NCBI GenBank assembly: GCA_002336935.1
Contig: DDEW01000018.1
Location: forward strand, 1-64,000
Reading direction: 5' to 3'
DNA length: 64,000 nt
Source of the DNA: Candidatus Saccharibacteria bacterium UBA1944
GTDB taxonomy: Bacteria > Patescibacteriota > Saccharimonadia > Saccharimonadales > Saccharimonadaceae
The translations under genes were made by a program, and so were the position numbers. Under the pieces are notes generated by a model. The model worked only from the letters and a program-made list of their open reading frames with translations. It had not been told where the DNA came from and did not search any database. Shown here piece after piece: positions 8,343 to 18,105 of the stretch (positions within the stretch are counted from its first letter, which is position 1; each line of letters begins with the position of its first letter).

Positions 8343-9157
8343 CTAAAAATCTGCTGCACAAATCGCACAGACTCCTCGACACGCTGCGTGTTTTTACCCT
8401 GCTCACCGGGGCGCATTTCGATTGAAATAACTTTGCCATATCCTACCTCTCTCAGGGCATCTGCGGCCGCCTGATAGTCCACATCATCACGCGGTTCAAC
8501 ATGATCTAGCATGGGGGCGCTCACGTGAAAGTGCTCTAGGATATCGGCGTAACGACGAATTGCCATACCAATATCATCACCTGCGAGTGCCATGCAGGCA
8601 GTATCAAGGTGGAGCCCAATACCCGTTGAGCCAATGGACCGAACCAGTCGAGCTCCCTCATCTGCAGTAGTAATGTAGTCACAGTTATACTGCGGTGCGT
8701 TCGGCTCAATACACAGTACCACTCCGCGCTCAGCGGCGGTCTTGCCAAGCGCACCAAAGAAATTTTTAGCAACCTCGTCTGCTTGCGCCAACTCCATGTT
8801 GCCACGTTGACGGTTCTTTGGCGATCCAAACACCATACGCTGAGCCCCCATATCACCTGCCAGCCGGATAAATTCATTCATATAGTCGACTGCCTCTTGG
8901 CGAACTGCTTCAGATTCAAATAGCTTGAGATCAGGCCGTGCAAACAGCATCGACTGGAATGCAACAACATCAATCCCATACCCCTTCCACCAATCAATAT
9001 ATTCCCGTATCTCCTTAGGAGTTGCCTTGGTTGGGTCTTCCCACCGCTTGGTAGGAGCAATCTCGACTTTTGTAATGCCTAGTTCTTGGAGTTTTTTTGC
9101 GATCTCTGGCTCTTCTTCGTTTGTCCAGGCTATGTTCGATACTGCAATTTCAGCCAT
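8339..9157 (-). CDS. Sugar phosphate isomerase/epimerase (xylose isomerase-like TIM barrel)
   Basis: Predicted cytoplasmic TIM-barrel enzyme of about 272 residues acting on a sugar or sugar derivative; the exact substrate is unknown. It resembles the AP endonuclease family 2/xylose isomerase-like superfamily: a series of beta-strands ending in metal-ligand candidates such as CIEPNAP, GLHLDTACM, EHFHVSAP and ISIEMRPG. The start is placed at the ATG at 9157 because GAGGGAG lies about eight bases upstream. A longer frame reaches 9178 without such a site. The gene overlaps the upstream epimerase stop by eight bases, so the two form an operon and may act in one sugar-modification pathway. Confidence 0.85.
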   Translation of the reverse strand: MAEIAVSNIAWTNEEEPEIAKKLQELGITKVEIAPTKRWEDPTKATPKEIREYIDWWKGYGIDVVAFQSMLFARPDLKLFESEAVRQEAVDYMNEFIRLAGDMGAQRMVFGSPKNRQRGNMELAQADEVAKNFFGALGKTAAERGVVLCIEPNAPQYNCDYITTADEGARLVRSIGSTGIGLHLDTACMALAGDDIGMAIRRYADILEHFHVSAPMLDHVEPRDDVDYQAAADALREVGYGKVISIEMRPGEQGKNTQRVEESVRFVQQIFS

Positions 9158-9920
9158 TATTACGCTCCCTCTCAACAAATTCCTTTATTCCCTCAAGTTC
9201 CTGCGCCTTCGTGTACAAGTAGTCACCGTCGCCACCGTATAGTTGCGCATACTTGCTGTGCATATCCCAAAATGCTGGTGTCACCCCCTCTGGCTGGCTG
9301 GTAAAGTCCATACCGAATGCCACTCGGGCAACCTCTCTGGTACTAATGGGCGGTACCGCCAGGTTCACCAGTGGCAGCTCATTATTGACTGCGGTCTGAA
9401 TGTCTTTCCATATATTGTCCAGATTGTAGTACTGATATACCCCGTCAGCATGAATCTTTTCTAACATGTTACCGTGAAGCAGATCGTAAACTACGTTCTT
9501 TTTTAAGCCATTTCCGAATAATCCCGGTAACCGAACGATTGTCGTGTCGAAGTTTTCTTTGCAAAATTCTTCTAAATAGTAGCGGTTAAGCCCATAGGGT
9601 AAAAGGCCGTCGGTTTCTATCGGCGTGTCCTCATTGGCACCATTCGGATTCTTGTATACCCCAACCGTTGAGATAAGTACCAGTTTGCCAATCTTAGCCT
9701 TCCTGATATGTGCGATGAACTCATCTATTTCGGCGCGGTCTTTTTCTGGCTCTTGGTTGATTCGCCACATCTCTGCGCGGTTGGCAGCGCTAACCACCAA
9801 ATCGTATTCCTTGCCCTCAATATCACCGATATTTTTGCTATTGTATAAATCATCAAACGCGTGTTGACTTTGTATATTCCCACCAACAAATCCTGTATAT
9901 CCTATAAGTGCCGACTTCAT
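9150..9920 (-). CDS. NAD(P)-dependent sugar epimerase/dehydratase (SDR family)
   Basis: Predicted extended/atypical SDR enzyme of 256 residues acting on a nucleotide sugar in the cytoplasm. The N-terminus has a Rossmann-type loop, ALIGYTGFVGGN, fitting GxxGxxG. Further on there are VVSAANRAE, LVLISTVGVY (Ser and Tyr in plausible catalytic positions) and YGLNRYYLEEF, where Tyr and a nearby residue replace the usual YxxxK. An Arg occupies the Lys position, which makes the catalytic assignment uncertain. The start has GAGGAGA six bases upstream. It is the first gene of a pair with the TIM-barrel isomerase and is divergent from the 10021 membrane protein. Confidence 0.8.
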   Translation of the reverse strand: MKSALIGYTGFVGGNIQSQHAFDDLYNSKNIGDIEGKEYDLVVSAANRAEMWRINQEPEKDRAEIDEFIAHIRKAKIGKLVLISTVGVYKNPNGANEDTPIETDGLLPYGLNRYYLEEFCKENFDTTIVRLPGLFGNGLKKNVVYDLLHGNMLEKIHADGVYQYYNLDNIWKDIQTAVNNELPLVNLAVPPISTREVARVAFGMDFTSQPEGVTPAFWDMHSKYAQLYGGDGDYLYTKAQELEGIKEFVERERNNG

Positions 9921-10008
9921 GACGCTCTCCTCTTCTATCTCTTTATTATCATATCACCGCATAATACCTTATGCCCACCCCTCTCTATCTCTTAGTGAGC
10001 CGTGCTGT

Positions 10009-10014
10009 TACAAT
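10009..10014 (+). promoter_or_regulatory. Extended -10 promoter of the 10021 gene
   Basis: TGTTACAAT: the TACAAT hexamer is preceded by TG one base away, an extended -10 element, and followed by six bases before the ATG at 10021. This again implies a leaderless mRNA and argues against the longer frame beginning at 9919. Confidence 0.6.
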
Positions 10015-10020
10015 TTTTAT

Positions 10021-12123
10021 ATGCCTATACACCGCCTTCTGAGGTCGAACGAGAAAAAATCTATATCCCCACTATCTATATCTGCATACCTCGCGATTGC
10101 AGTCATTGGTTTATATGTTGTGCTCGTTACCCTTTCCGCTCTACAGCATGGTATATCAGTCAGCACCTTCCCTACCGATGGGACCTTTCAGCTATATAAT
10201 CCCCTCAGACGTATGGCTGACGGACAGATGCCAGGAGTTGACTTCCAATTTTTTCACGGTATTGCAATTCCAATAATGCACTACCCGTTTTTTGTGCTAC
10301 TTGGTAGCAATCTATTTGCAGCAGAAACCCTAAAATTCCTTATGTCTCCCATTCTGTTAATACTAAGTAGCCTTCTTTTCTTCTATGCCTATCACCGTAG
10401 CTGGCGCATAGCGAGCATTATCACTGCCCTTTTCATACCTTTGGCAATATGCTGCATTGATGTCATTGAGCCAGGCGGGTCTCTTCGGGGATTACGCGGG
10501 ACTATGCCTGTATTGATTGCCGCATGGATACTTTGGAACCCCTCAAAAACTTTGCGAATTACAACATTTCAACTGCCGATCAAATATATAATAGGTGTTA
10601 TCCTCACCTGCTTCGCCCTTATGACTAGTACAGAGCATGGAATCGCCTCAATTATTGCCTATAGTGGCATCATATTACCAGAAATATGGCGTTGCCGAGA
10701 TTCACTAAAGCAAAAGGTAGCCTCTGTGATTAGCTTCCTAATGCTCATCCCGCTTACGATAATTGCTTGCTATAGTATTGTTACCCGCGGACACCCCCTT
10801 GCTTCACTTAACTATTCCCTTATCGATGTGCCGGCTGACCAAAGTTGGTACTTTGGTTCACCACCCAATCCATATTTATCATGGGAATTAATCAGTAGTA
10901 CTCTTCGCGATGCGCGCATGTTGCCGTTCCTGGTAATAATTGGCATGGGATTCCTCACTCTTTACTGCCTTAGCAAAACAAAGCAGAGAAATAATGTGGC
11001 AGCCGGCTTCTTCTTAGCAGTCTACGGATCCGTGGTGTTCCTTGGAGGGATCACTGGGTATTTCGACCCCACAAGCCAACTCACCCACCTTCAGCGTGGT
11101 ATGGCGCTATTAACCATAGCGTTCGGTGTAGATCTTGCGATCCAAAACACTATTCACAAGAAGAAACGTGTCAAAATAGCGATGGCATCTCTCCCTATAT
11201 TCATTCTATTGCTAAGCGGGGTAATCTATAGCCACCATATTAGGGCGATGCCAGTTAAGGAAATCGTCGCCACGGCAACCAAAGCGAGAGTGTCAGACGA
11301 CTACTTCTCACTCAATAGTCAGTGGAAGCAGCGTATTGATGTTTTCAAACCCTATTTATCATCTCATACATCGCTATGGTCAACCTACGTCGGAGTGTAT
11401 GAAAGTCAAAAGAAATTTGTGCGAAAGCCCGGTAGCGCCAATGATTATATTATTCATGCACTGGGGGATGATCAGCGCATTCACTACCTGAATGATTTCG
11501 TTGCGCAAAAACCAGATTACGTCACAACGCTCATACCAAGCTACTTTTATTACGAGGAGTGGCTATGGTCTACATCGACTGATTTTTATTCATACTTACT
11601 CGAGCATTACGAAATTATAGAGAATAATGAATCGCATTTTTTGTGGAAGCGCATCAATACCAACAATTCTACTCCCGCTGCTATTGCCACAAGAGCAACA
11701 ACAACGCCGTCATCTATCCTGCTGCCACCGAACCATACGCAGTCACCAATCATCTACGAGGTGTCGGTCGACTACAGTATCGCCCCCTCTATAATCTTTA
11801 CGGAAAAATTCGAACGTTTCCTGCTACAACCTACTGGGTTGAGTGGCCTTCAGTATGCCATATCGCTCCCTCCAAAACACAAGGCGTCAAGAATGATCAT
11901 TCCAGTATTACCAGGTGATACTAATCCATCGCTCGATGCCATTGTTGACGGCGTAGCACCGATGAGTTCATTCTCAGTGGTCGGCGCGACATACCGGCAA
12001 CTAAATATACAAGACGATACTGGTATACTTTTCACCGACAATCAATGCTTCATCCGATATGCGCCTATACATCATCAAAAGTGCGCTGTGATGCATAGTG
12101 CTTTAACCGATACCGACCAGTAA
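10021..12123 (+). CDS. Multi-pass membrane glycosyltransferase-like protein (GT-C type, predicted)
   Basis: Predicted membrane protein of about 700 residues with roughly ten hydrophobic segments in the first 430 residues and a C-terminal soluble domain of about 250 residues. The segment FPTDGTFQLYNPLRRMADGQ followed by DFQFFHG, just after the first helix, is the type of luminal loop seen in GT-C enzymes, where an acidic residue takes part in catalysis with polyprenyl-phosphate sugar donors. I do not recognise a narrower family. The frame is open from 9919, but the extended -10 at 10009 and its spacing favour the ATG at 10021. The 3' end overlaps the convergent gene by 59 bases, which leaves no room for a terminator. 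Confidence 0.75.
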   Translation: MPIHRLLRSNEKKSISPLSISAYLAIAVIGLYVVLVTLSALQHGISVSTFPTDGTFQLYNPLRRMADGQMPGVDFQFFHGIAIPIMHYPFFVLLGSNLFAAETLKFLMSPILLILSSLLFFYAYHRSWRIASIITALFIPLAICCIDVIEPGGSLRGLRGTMPVLIAAWILWNPSKTLRITTFQLPIKYIIGVILTCFALMTSTEHGIASIIAYSGIILPEIWRCRDSLKQKVASVISFLMLIPLTIIACYSIVTRGHPLASLNYSLIDVPADQSWYFGSPPNPYLSWELISSTLRDARMLPFLVIIGMGFLTLYCLSKTKQRNNVAAGFFLAVYGSVVFLGGITGYFDPTSQLTHLQRGMALLTIAFGVDLAIQNTIHKKKRVKIAMASLPIFILLLSGVIYSHHIRAMPVKEIVATATKARVSDDYFSLNSQWKQRIDVFKPYLSSHTSLWSTYVGVYESQKKFVRKPGSANDYIIHALGDDQRIHYLNDFVAQKPDYVTTLIPSYFYYEEWLWSTSTDFYSYLLEHYEIIENNESHFLWKRINTNNSTPAAIATRATTTPSSILLPPNHTQSPIIYEVSVDYSIAPSIIFTEKFERFLLQPTGLSGLQYAISLPPKHKASRMIIPVLPGDTNPSLDAIVDGVAPMSSFSVVGATYRQLNIQDDTGILFTDNQCFIRYAPIHHQKCAVMHSALTDTDQ

Positions 12124-14263
12124 CGACCAAGCAGCAGGCAACGAGCACTGCAATAACAGACCAATAGATGTACCGATAGTCAGCTGCAATAACCACAGGA
12201 AAATACCCAAGCATATAGAGAATGGATGACAACACAAGGGCTACTGTTGCCTTACTTCGCAATAAGGCGTTGTCCTTTTTTTGAGTGTATATAAGCAGCA
12301 TACTAGCGCATAGAAACCAGAAGTATGGTCTAAACACCATTCCTATATCTTTAGCAAAATAATCAACGTATGCCGTTACGCCGTTTGATAACACCTCGTG
12401 ACGAACCGTCATGCCATACGGATTATCAATTACGCCACTGTGCTTTATATATTCATACTCCTTTGGCGTTGTCATAAATAGCACCATTGTTGCTATTCGA
12501 TATTTTATATATGCAGCGGGATGATGAAGAATGGTGTATCGCCATGCCCTTGCAATATCATCATATAGCTCGCTACGCACTAAGGATTGTTGTTCTGCCG
12601 TGGAGCAGAAGTGGTATGCATGAAGTATTACTCCTTTTTCTCCACAACTCTTCTCTATAGATTCAAGTACTTTTATAGATTGTGCTGACATGTTAATCTT
12701 ACGCGCGTTAAAGCTCCTTGTCCCACCACTATTCACAACGTCGTCAATCATTACTGATACTATGGCGTGTGACGGCTCTACCTTAAGTGCCTTTGACAGA
12801 ACTGCACCTCCAGTGAATATAAAGACTATAGTCATAATCGCCATACCAATACTGGCGCGCTTCTTAAACCCTGCTGAAGCAAATAGATACGTGGCGATGG
12901 GGAGTACGGCGAATAGTGCGTTATAGCGCAGCAGCAATGCATACGCAACAGCCGCTAAAGATACTGCGAAGAATATCCACTTCTTCCCATTTCTAGCCCT
13001 CTTTACCCATAGGCTAGCAACAAATGCCAGGAACAAGCTATGCGCCATCTGCGTGTCCTTCCAAATAACTCCTGACACAGCCAAGATAAATGGCGTAAAG
13101 CCAAGGAAAATAGCCAGTAAGGAGAGTTTTTTCGAGTGTGTTGCCTCGTACATCCACCACGCTAACAAGAATATAGCTACCCACAGCAGGAGCGACTGAA
13201 GAATAAGCATGCTAGCGGCCTTGCCAGTAACTGCTATCCCGATACTCCATACCAAAGCCATCACCGGTGGATGCCAGTCTGTGTAAGGTTGTCCACCTGT
13301 AGCCTGCTGTAGTTGGCGGAGCGAATCAAGGCTCATGTATCCTGGATATGCCATAGCAACATTGAAGGCAAAACCGGCTACGCTAATAAGAAGAAGCAAA
13401 AATGGCCACCGAGTTTGTAGTACATGTTGGGCAAGGTTTATCAATGCATTTCCACCAACCCTATACATACCAAATACAGCCTTAAATAACACACCGAGAA
13501 CATGTGCATTCCCTTTTACTGGGCTAATCTTCGTGGGTGTTTTCTCGTTTTTTGGGTACGAACGCACCACAGGTGTTTCAATCGTCTTGTATTTTTTGCT
13601 CCGACTACTTTCAATAGCCAGGTGGTAATGCAGCTCATAGGTTTGAAAAATATCCCTAAACACACCCATATCAGTATCGGTTAATAGCCGAGCACTATAT
13701 GCCCTAAAACCATTGGTTGTATCTGTATGTCGCTTTCTCGAGGCTAAGCTAATGAGTGGTGCATGTATAACATGTAAACCGATTTCTCGAGAAAGAGGCG
13801 TGTTGATAGCCTTTCCGCCAGGAATAAATCGAGAGCCCTGGACATGGTCATACCCACGCTCGAGTAGCTCGATGAATTGCGGAGCACGCTCAACACTATC
13901 CTTATTATTACCGTCCACTACAACTACACCTTCGTAACCTTCATGTATTGCCCACGCAAATGCCATGCGCATCTGTGCACTTAGTTTGCCTTTGCCTCGT
14001 TTTGTTAGAAGTGCTCGTACATTATGTGCTTTCAAGTACGAAGCGTCTAGCGAGCCGTCGGTACTCCCGCCATCAGCAATCACAATATCCATTTTCGATG
14101 CAAGGGGTACCATTTTTTTGAGTTGCTTACGAATGCGTTCGCCTTCATTTATGACAAACACGCAAATGCAGTAGCGCTGACGTTTTTTAGTGAACTTCTC
14201 TTCGTCAAAATCTGGGAACTCCCAGTCTGAGTGCTGCTTTCTTATCTTCTGTTGTGTACTCAT
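12065..14263 (-). CDS. GT2 glycosyltransferase fused to a multi-pass membrane domain
   Basis: Protein of 732 residues with two parts. Residues about 30-260 form a GT2 domain of the polyprenyl-phosphate sugar synthase type: DIVIADGGSTDGS, VVVDGNNKD and HVQGSRFIPGG. From about residue 295 there are about ten membrane helices with PGYMSLDSLRQL and TDWHPPVM in the first outward loop, a GT-C-like arrangement. Inference: one protein may make a lipid-linked sugar inside and use it outside. The start follows AAGGGTT, nine bases after the stop of the upstream GT2 gene, so it is third in an operon with the 14272 and 15278 genes. The 3' end overlaps the convergent gene by 59 bases. Confidence 0.82.
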   Translation of the reverse strand: MSTQQKIRKQHSDWEFPDFDEEKFTKKRQRYCICVFVINEGERIRKQLKKMVPLASKMDIVIADGGSTDGSLDASYLKAHNVRALLTKRGKGKLSAQMRMAFAWAIHEGYEGVVVVDGNNKDSVERAPQFIELLERGYDHVQGSRFIPGGKAINTPLSREIGLHVIHAPLISLASRKRHTDTTNGFRAYSARLLTDTDMGVFRDIFQTYELHYHLAIESSRSKKYKTIETPVVRSYPKNEKTPTKISPVKGNAHVLGVLFKAVFGMYRVGGNALINLAQHVLQTRWPFLLLLISVAGFAFNVAMAYPGYMSLDSLRQLQQATGGQPYTDWHPPVMALVWSIGIAVTGKAASMLILQSLLLWVAIFLLAWWMYEATHSKKLSLLAIFLGFTPFILAVSGVIWKDTQMAHSLFLAFVASLWVKRARNGKKWIFFAVSLAAVAYALLLRYNALFAVLPIATYLFASAGFKKRASIGMAIMTIVFIFTGGAVLSKALKVEPSHAIVSVMIDDVVNSGGTRSFNARKINMSAQSIKVLESIEKSCGEKGVILHAYHFCSTAEQQSLVRSELYDDIARAWRYTILHHPAAYIKYRIATMVLFMTTPKEYEYIKHSGVIDNPYGMTVRHEVLSNGVTAYVDYFAKDIGMVFRPYFWFLCASMLLIYTQKKDNALLRSKATVALVLSSILYMLGYFPVVIAADYRYIYWSVIAVLVACCLVVTGRYRLKHYASQRTFDDV

Positions 14264-14271
14264 TGCAACCC

Positions 14272-15303
14272 TTATGATGCTATATTTCGTCGACCGGTGT
14301 CTGCAAGCGCAACCGTGCTGCTTTGCTCATCGAGCACTGTATAGCGCACATCCTTCCTTGATTCCACCATTATCTTTCCAATGTATTCGGCTAGTACAAC
14401 CATCATTAAAAATAATACGAAGAATAGCCCCGATATCTGCAACGACATAGTAGTCCAGCCTTCGGCAACATGTTGTCGAGTAGCCGCAATATACACGACA
14501 TATAGCGCATAGACTATACTGACAATACTCGCGACAAATCCAAGCCAAGCCATAAATCGTAGCGGGTGAATAGAATAACTGCTCACAATATCAATCGCTT
14601 CGATTGCCCCCACGCGTAAGCTATGGCTTTGAACGGGGTTGGCGCGTGTTTCGTATGGAAAAGTTTGGTACGTAAAGCCAACATGGGCTATCATATGACG
14701 AATGTGCGTATCCGACCGGCCTGATGTAGTGATGGCGCGAATCGCCCGCCGGCTAAGCGCCATGAAATATGTTGAGTTCGTTGGAACATCAATATGCATA
14801 AATCGCCGGCCATACCAATAGAACAGACGGCGTGATAGGGTTTGGCGAAAGCGTCGTTGGCCTTTGCGCGCCGCGGCAACGCCCTGAATGATGTCGGTCG
14901 CTGTATTTTCATCAACAATTTTTATGATATCCTTTGGATTATCGAGAGATGGGTCAGTTATTACTGTGTAATCCCCAATAGACCCCTCGAGTCCGCTCAT
15001 GATAGCTGTATCATGCGAGTACTTACGCGATAGTTGTATGACCCGTATGCAAGGCAGCTCAGACAATAGTGGTACGACCACGCTCATTAGGTCAGCCTTG
15101 AGTTTGTTGTCTACGATAATAATCTCATAGTTGCTATAGTGGCGATACAGCAGGTCACTCAAATCATGAAGGTAGTCCACCACATCAACGTCATCGGTTG
15201 TATCATTACGAAGTGCCACAATTACAGACACAAAAAGATCTTTGACGAACACCTCTTTTTGGATAATGCGTTTCTTCTTACTTTGCGCGGGCTTTGCGGT
15301 CAT
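14272..15303 (-). CDS. GT2 glycosyltransferase with C-terminal membrane helices (GtrB/DPM-like)
   Basis: Predicted to transfer a sugar to polyprenyl phosphate at the inner membrane face. The protein has about 343 residues. The GT-A domain has EIIIVDNKL, then VITDPSLDNP in the place where most relatives show DADLQDPP, so the acidic motif is altered (Asp-Pro-Ser-Leu-Asp) but both Asp are kept. Two membrane helices follow near residues 240-265 and 285-310. The start is set at 15303, where GGAAGGA lies four bases upstream. The longer frame to 15333 lacks such a site. It overlaps the FAD oxidoreductase gene by 26 bases and precedes the fused GT2 protein. Confidence 0.85.
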   Translation of the reverse strand: MTAKPAQSKKKRIIQKEVFVKDLFVSVIVALRNDTTDDVDVVDYLHDLSDLLYRHYSNYEIIIVDNKLKADLMSVVVPLLSELPCIRVIQLSRKYSHDTAIMSGLEGSIGDYTVITDPSLDNPKDIIKIVDENTATDIIQGVAAARKGQRRFRQTLSRRLFYWYGRRFMHIDVPTNSTYFMALSRRAIRAITTSGRSDTHIRHMIAHVGFTYQTFPYETRANPVQSHSLRVGAIEAIDIVSSYSIHPLRFMAWLGFVASIVSIVYALYVVYIAATRQHVAEGWTTMSLQISGLFFVLFLMMVVLAEYIGKIMVESRKDVRYTVLDEQSSTVALADTGRRNIAS

Positions 15304-16447
15304 ACAATCCTTCCAATTCCTCGAACACGTCATAAATATTGTCTAACTTCCCACCCATGATGCACACGTAATTACGAATACCGTGATGAGCCTTAAACAG
15401 AATGGGACGACTGTCGTCATCTTCGCTCTTCACCAGCACCGTCTTTACCTCCACGATTGACTCTACGTACTGCATATCGCGTAGCGCAGGGATAAACCGT
15501 ATAACATCATTATACATCTGTTTGTAGTTGGTAGAAAAATGACGCGAAGCTAGGTAATGGTGCGTGTCCTGCTTTTCTACTGGCGTACCTTCATTGTCGA
15601 GCCAAGACTCGTGCGGCGTGTAGCGCACATGCGATAGCGTATACAGACCTTTTGAAGGGAACGGCATGACTGAGAAGAATGGGCCATCCATAAGTGTGAT
15701 ACTGAATTTTTCCATTCCCTTTGGGAGCTTTACCAGGCACATTTCAGTAATTTCGTGCTTCAGCCCCACAAGCGGCAAGCCTGCGCGTCGATGAAGTGTA
15801 TTAATGTTTGCGTACGTGCAATTCAACACATAGTTGGCCGTTAGTGTACCATCACTCGTTTCTACGTCAATCGTGCTTGTGTCATTGCCCTTGATGGTAT
15901 CTACTCTTACTCCCGTACGAACCTTGATTTCAGGATAGCGTGCAATCTGCTGTAGTAAATCATCTCGTAATTTGTGTGCATCAAAAGCATACTCTTTGAC
16001 CTTATACACTGCTTCAACGAGATTATGATTAAAGAATCCTTCAATATCCGGAGGAGCCGGCTGGATGCCCACACCTATTTTTTGACAAAAATTAACAAAC
16101 TGATGCGCATTTACTTTTGATAAGTTACGTGCGATACCATAGTACTTGTCAAAATCCGCCACAACCGCCGCCTTAAACTGCTCTGTAAAAACCGGGAAGT
16201 TCACAGCAGAGCGATACGCCGTAAGGATGCTTCGTGGGTAATGATAACCATTATGAACCCGAGCCTGGTTAACATACGAAGCCCTCGTCATTGTGGCATC
16301 TTCTTTCTCAAGAAGAACAATATCTCGTACGCCAAGCTTCTCATATAAATAGAGGGCGATGCTCAGTCCATAAAACCCCGCCCCGATAATGATAGTTGAT
16401 TGACCACTGGAGAGCACAGCTCCATTGTCCTCACATTTTTTTTCCAT
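15278..16447 (-). CDS. FAD-dependent oxidoreductase (DAO family)
   Basis: Predicted flavoenzyme of about 389 residues. The N-terminal dinucleotide-binding motif is IIIGAGFYGLS (GxGxxG), followed by LLEKE, and a later ADYVLNCTYA-type strand (NYVLNCTYAN here) is typical of the D-amino-acid oxidase/glycerol-3-phosphate dehydrogenase-like fold. The substrate is unknown; its position first in an operon with two glycosyltransferases suggests oxidation of a sugar or sugar precursor, which is inference. The start chosen is the ATG at 16447. The minus-strand TATAGT at 16458-16463 ends ten bases before it, and the frame upstream (to 16561) would run through the divergent promoter. Confidence 0.8.
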   Translation of the reverse strand: MEKKCEDNGAVLSSGQSTIIIGAGFYGLSIALYLYEKLGVRDIVLLEKEDATMTRASYVNQARVHNGYHYPRSILTAYRSAVNFPVFTEQFKAAVVADFDKYYGIARNLSKVNAHQFVNFCQKIGVGIQPAPPDIEGFFNHNLVEAVYKVKEYAFDAHKLRDDLLQQIARYPEIKVRTGVRVDTIKGNDTSTIDVETSDGTLTANYVLNCTYANINTLHRRAGLPLVGLKHEITEMCLVKLPKGMEKFSITLMDGPFFSVMPFPSKGLYTLSHVRYTPHESWLDNEGTPVEKQDTHHYLASRHFSTNYKQMYNDVIRFIPALRDMQYVESIVEVKTVLVKSEDDDSRPILFKAHHGIRNYVCIMGGKLDNIYDVFEELEGLYDRKARAK

Positions 16448-16457
16448 CTCTATTACT

Positions 16458-16489
16458 ACTATACCAAACGACATTCGATAGGGTATCAT
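16458..16489. promoter_or_regulatory. Divergent -10 boxes between FAD oxidoreductase and GT-C genes
   Basis: Minus-strand TATAGT (16458-16463) serves the gene starting at 16447. Plus-strand TATCAT (16484-16489) is 12 bases before the ATG at 16502. Both leave only a few bases of leader. Confidence 0.45.
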
Positions 16490-16501
16490 TAGGTAATAAA
16501 C

Positions 16502-18085
16502 ATGGAGCGTTTTATCTTCTATTTTCAAAGAATCTATTTTCACACAAGAAAGTACTGGCACCTTTATGGAAGTATTTTTATTACAGTAGTCACTGTGTCT
16601 GTGTTGACATGGATGCTCTTTTATCGGCTAAACCCCGATGGTGTTTCTTATCTCAAGATAGCGCAAAACTATGCCAACGGCGATATAAAGCATGCCATAA
16701 ATGGTTACTGGTCTCCCCTTATATCATGGATACTGATTCCAGCATATTGGCTCCCTATCGATCCTCTTGCTGCTTTCCGAGCGTTAAACGCGACACTAGC
16801 CCTGCTTCCAGTAGCGACGCTCGCTTTCTTGTCTCGTCACGCACGCATGCATCGGGCAAAACGCATCGCACTATTCTTTTACCTTTCATCTTTGGGGATT
16901 ATCCTTTCTCTATGGGCTACATCAGAGATAACACCCGATCTTCTGAGTGCGATTATCACAAGCGGTTCGCTCTTTATTGTTTCTCGATATATTAAGCAAC
17001 CGACCATGAAGATGACCCTATTAACTGGATTGTCTTTAGCATTGCTTTACTTTGCAAAATCGGCAGGCTTATACCCAGCTCTAGCTATCATTGGCTATCT
17101 TTGGTACCGAGCCTTACGCATCGGCAAAGTCTCGAGAGACATTATTAACTCACTGGCAGTAATAAGTGTGTTGTTCGTCGCTCTTGCCGGCTCATGGGCA
17201 CTACTTTTGTCATTAAAGTACAATACTCCCACGGTTTCAACCGCTAGTACCTATACCTTTTCCTTGATTGGCCCAACTCATCCAACACATCCGCAACTGT
17301 TAAGCGGGGTACTCCGTGCGCACAACTCAACCGATAGCTCTGCGTGGGATGACCCAAGCTATCTTACACTAGAACCTTGGAACCCACTGCAGCATAAAAA
17401 GTATTATGTGAACTATATTGTTAAGAATTCATTTGCCGTTATACATGCACTATTTTCCCTTACGCCCCTCCTAATCGTTGCTGGGTATATCGCGTGGAAT
17501 TCTCGACATAAAAATAAGGACTTTCTTGTCCTGTTTACTCTTGTAAGCGCTATAACCCTTACTATGTACACATTAGTATTCGTTGAAGCTCGATATTTAT
17601 GGGCTGTAGCCCTACCTCTACTGCTCATTGGGGGAGTGTCACTTACAAAAGCACGTAGGGTATCAGTCTCGTTGGCTGCTATTCTGGGCGGGGTATTGCT
17701 CTATAGTCTCTTGTCCCTTGCTCCAGTCATTCAGAAAGCATCAATGGAGCAGCCAGCTTTCTCCGAAACTTATCAACTATCGAAAGTTATTGATTCTATG
17801 CTTCCTCAACATGCAAAAGTAGGGAGCGATACGTTCGTTTTTGGCATATGCTACTATGCTCGTGTACAGTGTGCGGGTATTTATACGCCCGCCACCGATT
17901 CAGCCGCATTCCAAAAGATGAAATCAGACGGTATAGAGTATTATATCGACTTTGAGGATAAAAATCTTCCCGTCTCATCCGCATACCGTGTTACACGCCC
18001 AGGAAGTGACTGTTATGACTTTACGACTGGAAAAATAATCGTCTGCGGCAAACAGACGGCATCGATCTACAAAATATCACACTAA
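16502..18085 (+). CDS. Predicted GT-C glycosyltransferase (GT39/ArnT-like membrane protein)
   Basis: Membrane protein of 527 residues with about ten hydrophobic segments and a short C-terminal outward domain. The loop after the first helix reads LNPDGVSYLKIAQNYANGD, then GYWSPLISW. This is the DG..Y...A..Y..G....WSPL pattern common in PMT/ArnT-like enzymes that use polyprenyl-phosphate sugars outside the membrane; the Asp is the candidate catalytic base. It is followed 20 bases later by a GT2 gene that could make such a donor. Donor and acceptor are unknown. The start is preceded by a weak AGG and a near-leaderless -10 box. Confidence 0.8.
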   Translation: MERFIFYFQRIYFHTRKYWHLYGSIFITVVTVSVLTWMLFYRLNPDGVSYLKIAQNYANGDIKHAINGYWSPLISWILIPAYWLPIDPLAAFRALNATLALLPVATLAFLSRHARMHRAKRIALFFYLSSLGIILSLWATSEITPDLLSAIITSGSLFIVSRYIKQPTMKMTLLTGLSLALLYFAKSAGLYPALAIIGYLWYRALRIGKVSRDIINSLAVISVLFVALAGSWALLLSLKYNTPTVSTASTYTFSLIGPTHPTHPQLLSGVLRAHNSTDSSAWDDPSYLTLEPWNPLQHKKYYVNYIVKNSFAVIHALFSLTPLLIVAGYIAWNSRHKNKDFLVLFTLVSAITLTMYTLVFVEARYLWAVALPLLLIGGVSLTKARRVSVSLAAILGGVLLYSLLSLAPVIQKASMEQPAFSETYQLSKVIDSMLPQHAKVGSDTFVFGICYYARVQCAGIYTPATDSAAFQKMKSDGIEYYIDFEDKNLPVSSAYRVTRPGSDCYDFTTGKIIVCGKQTASIYKISH

Positions 18086-18091
18086 GTGCGA

Positions 18092-18097
18092 TATACT
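18092..18097 (+). promoter_or_regulatory. -10 box of the GT2 gene, leaderless arrangement
   Basis: TATACT with eight bases before the ATG at 18106. This supports the ATG over the in-frame TTG at 18097, which lies inside the -10 box itself. Confidence 0.6.
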
Positions 18098-18105
18098 TGA
18101 AGTGT

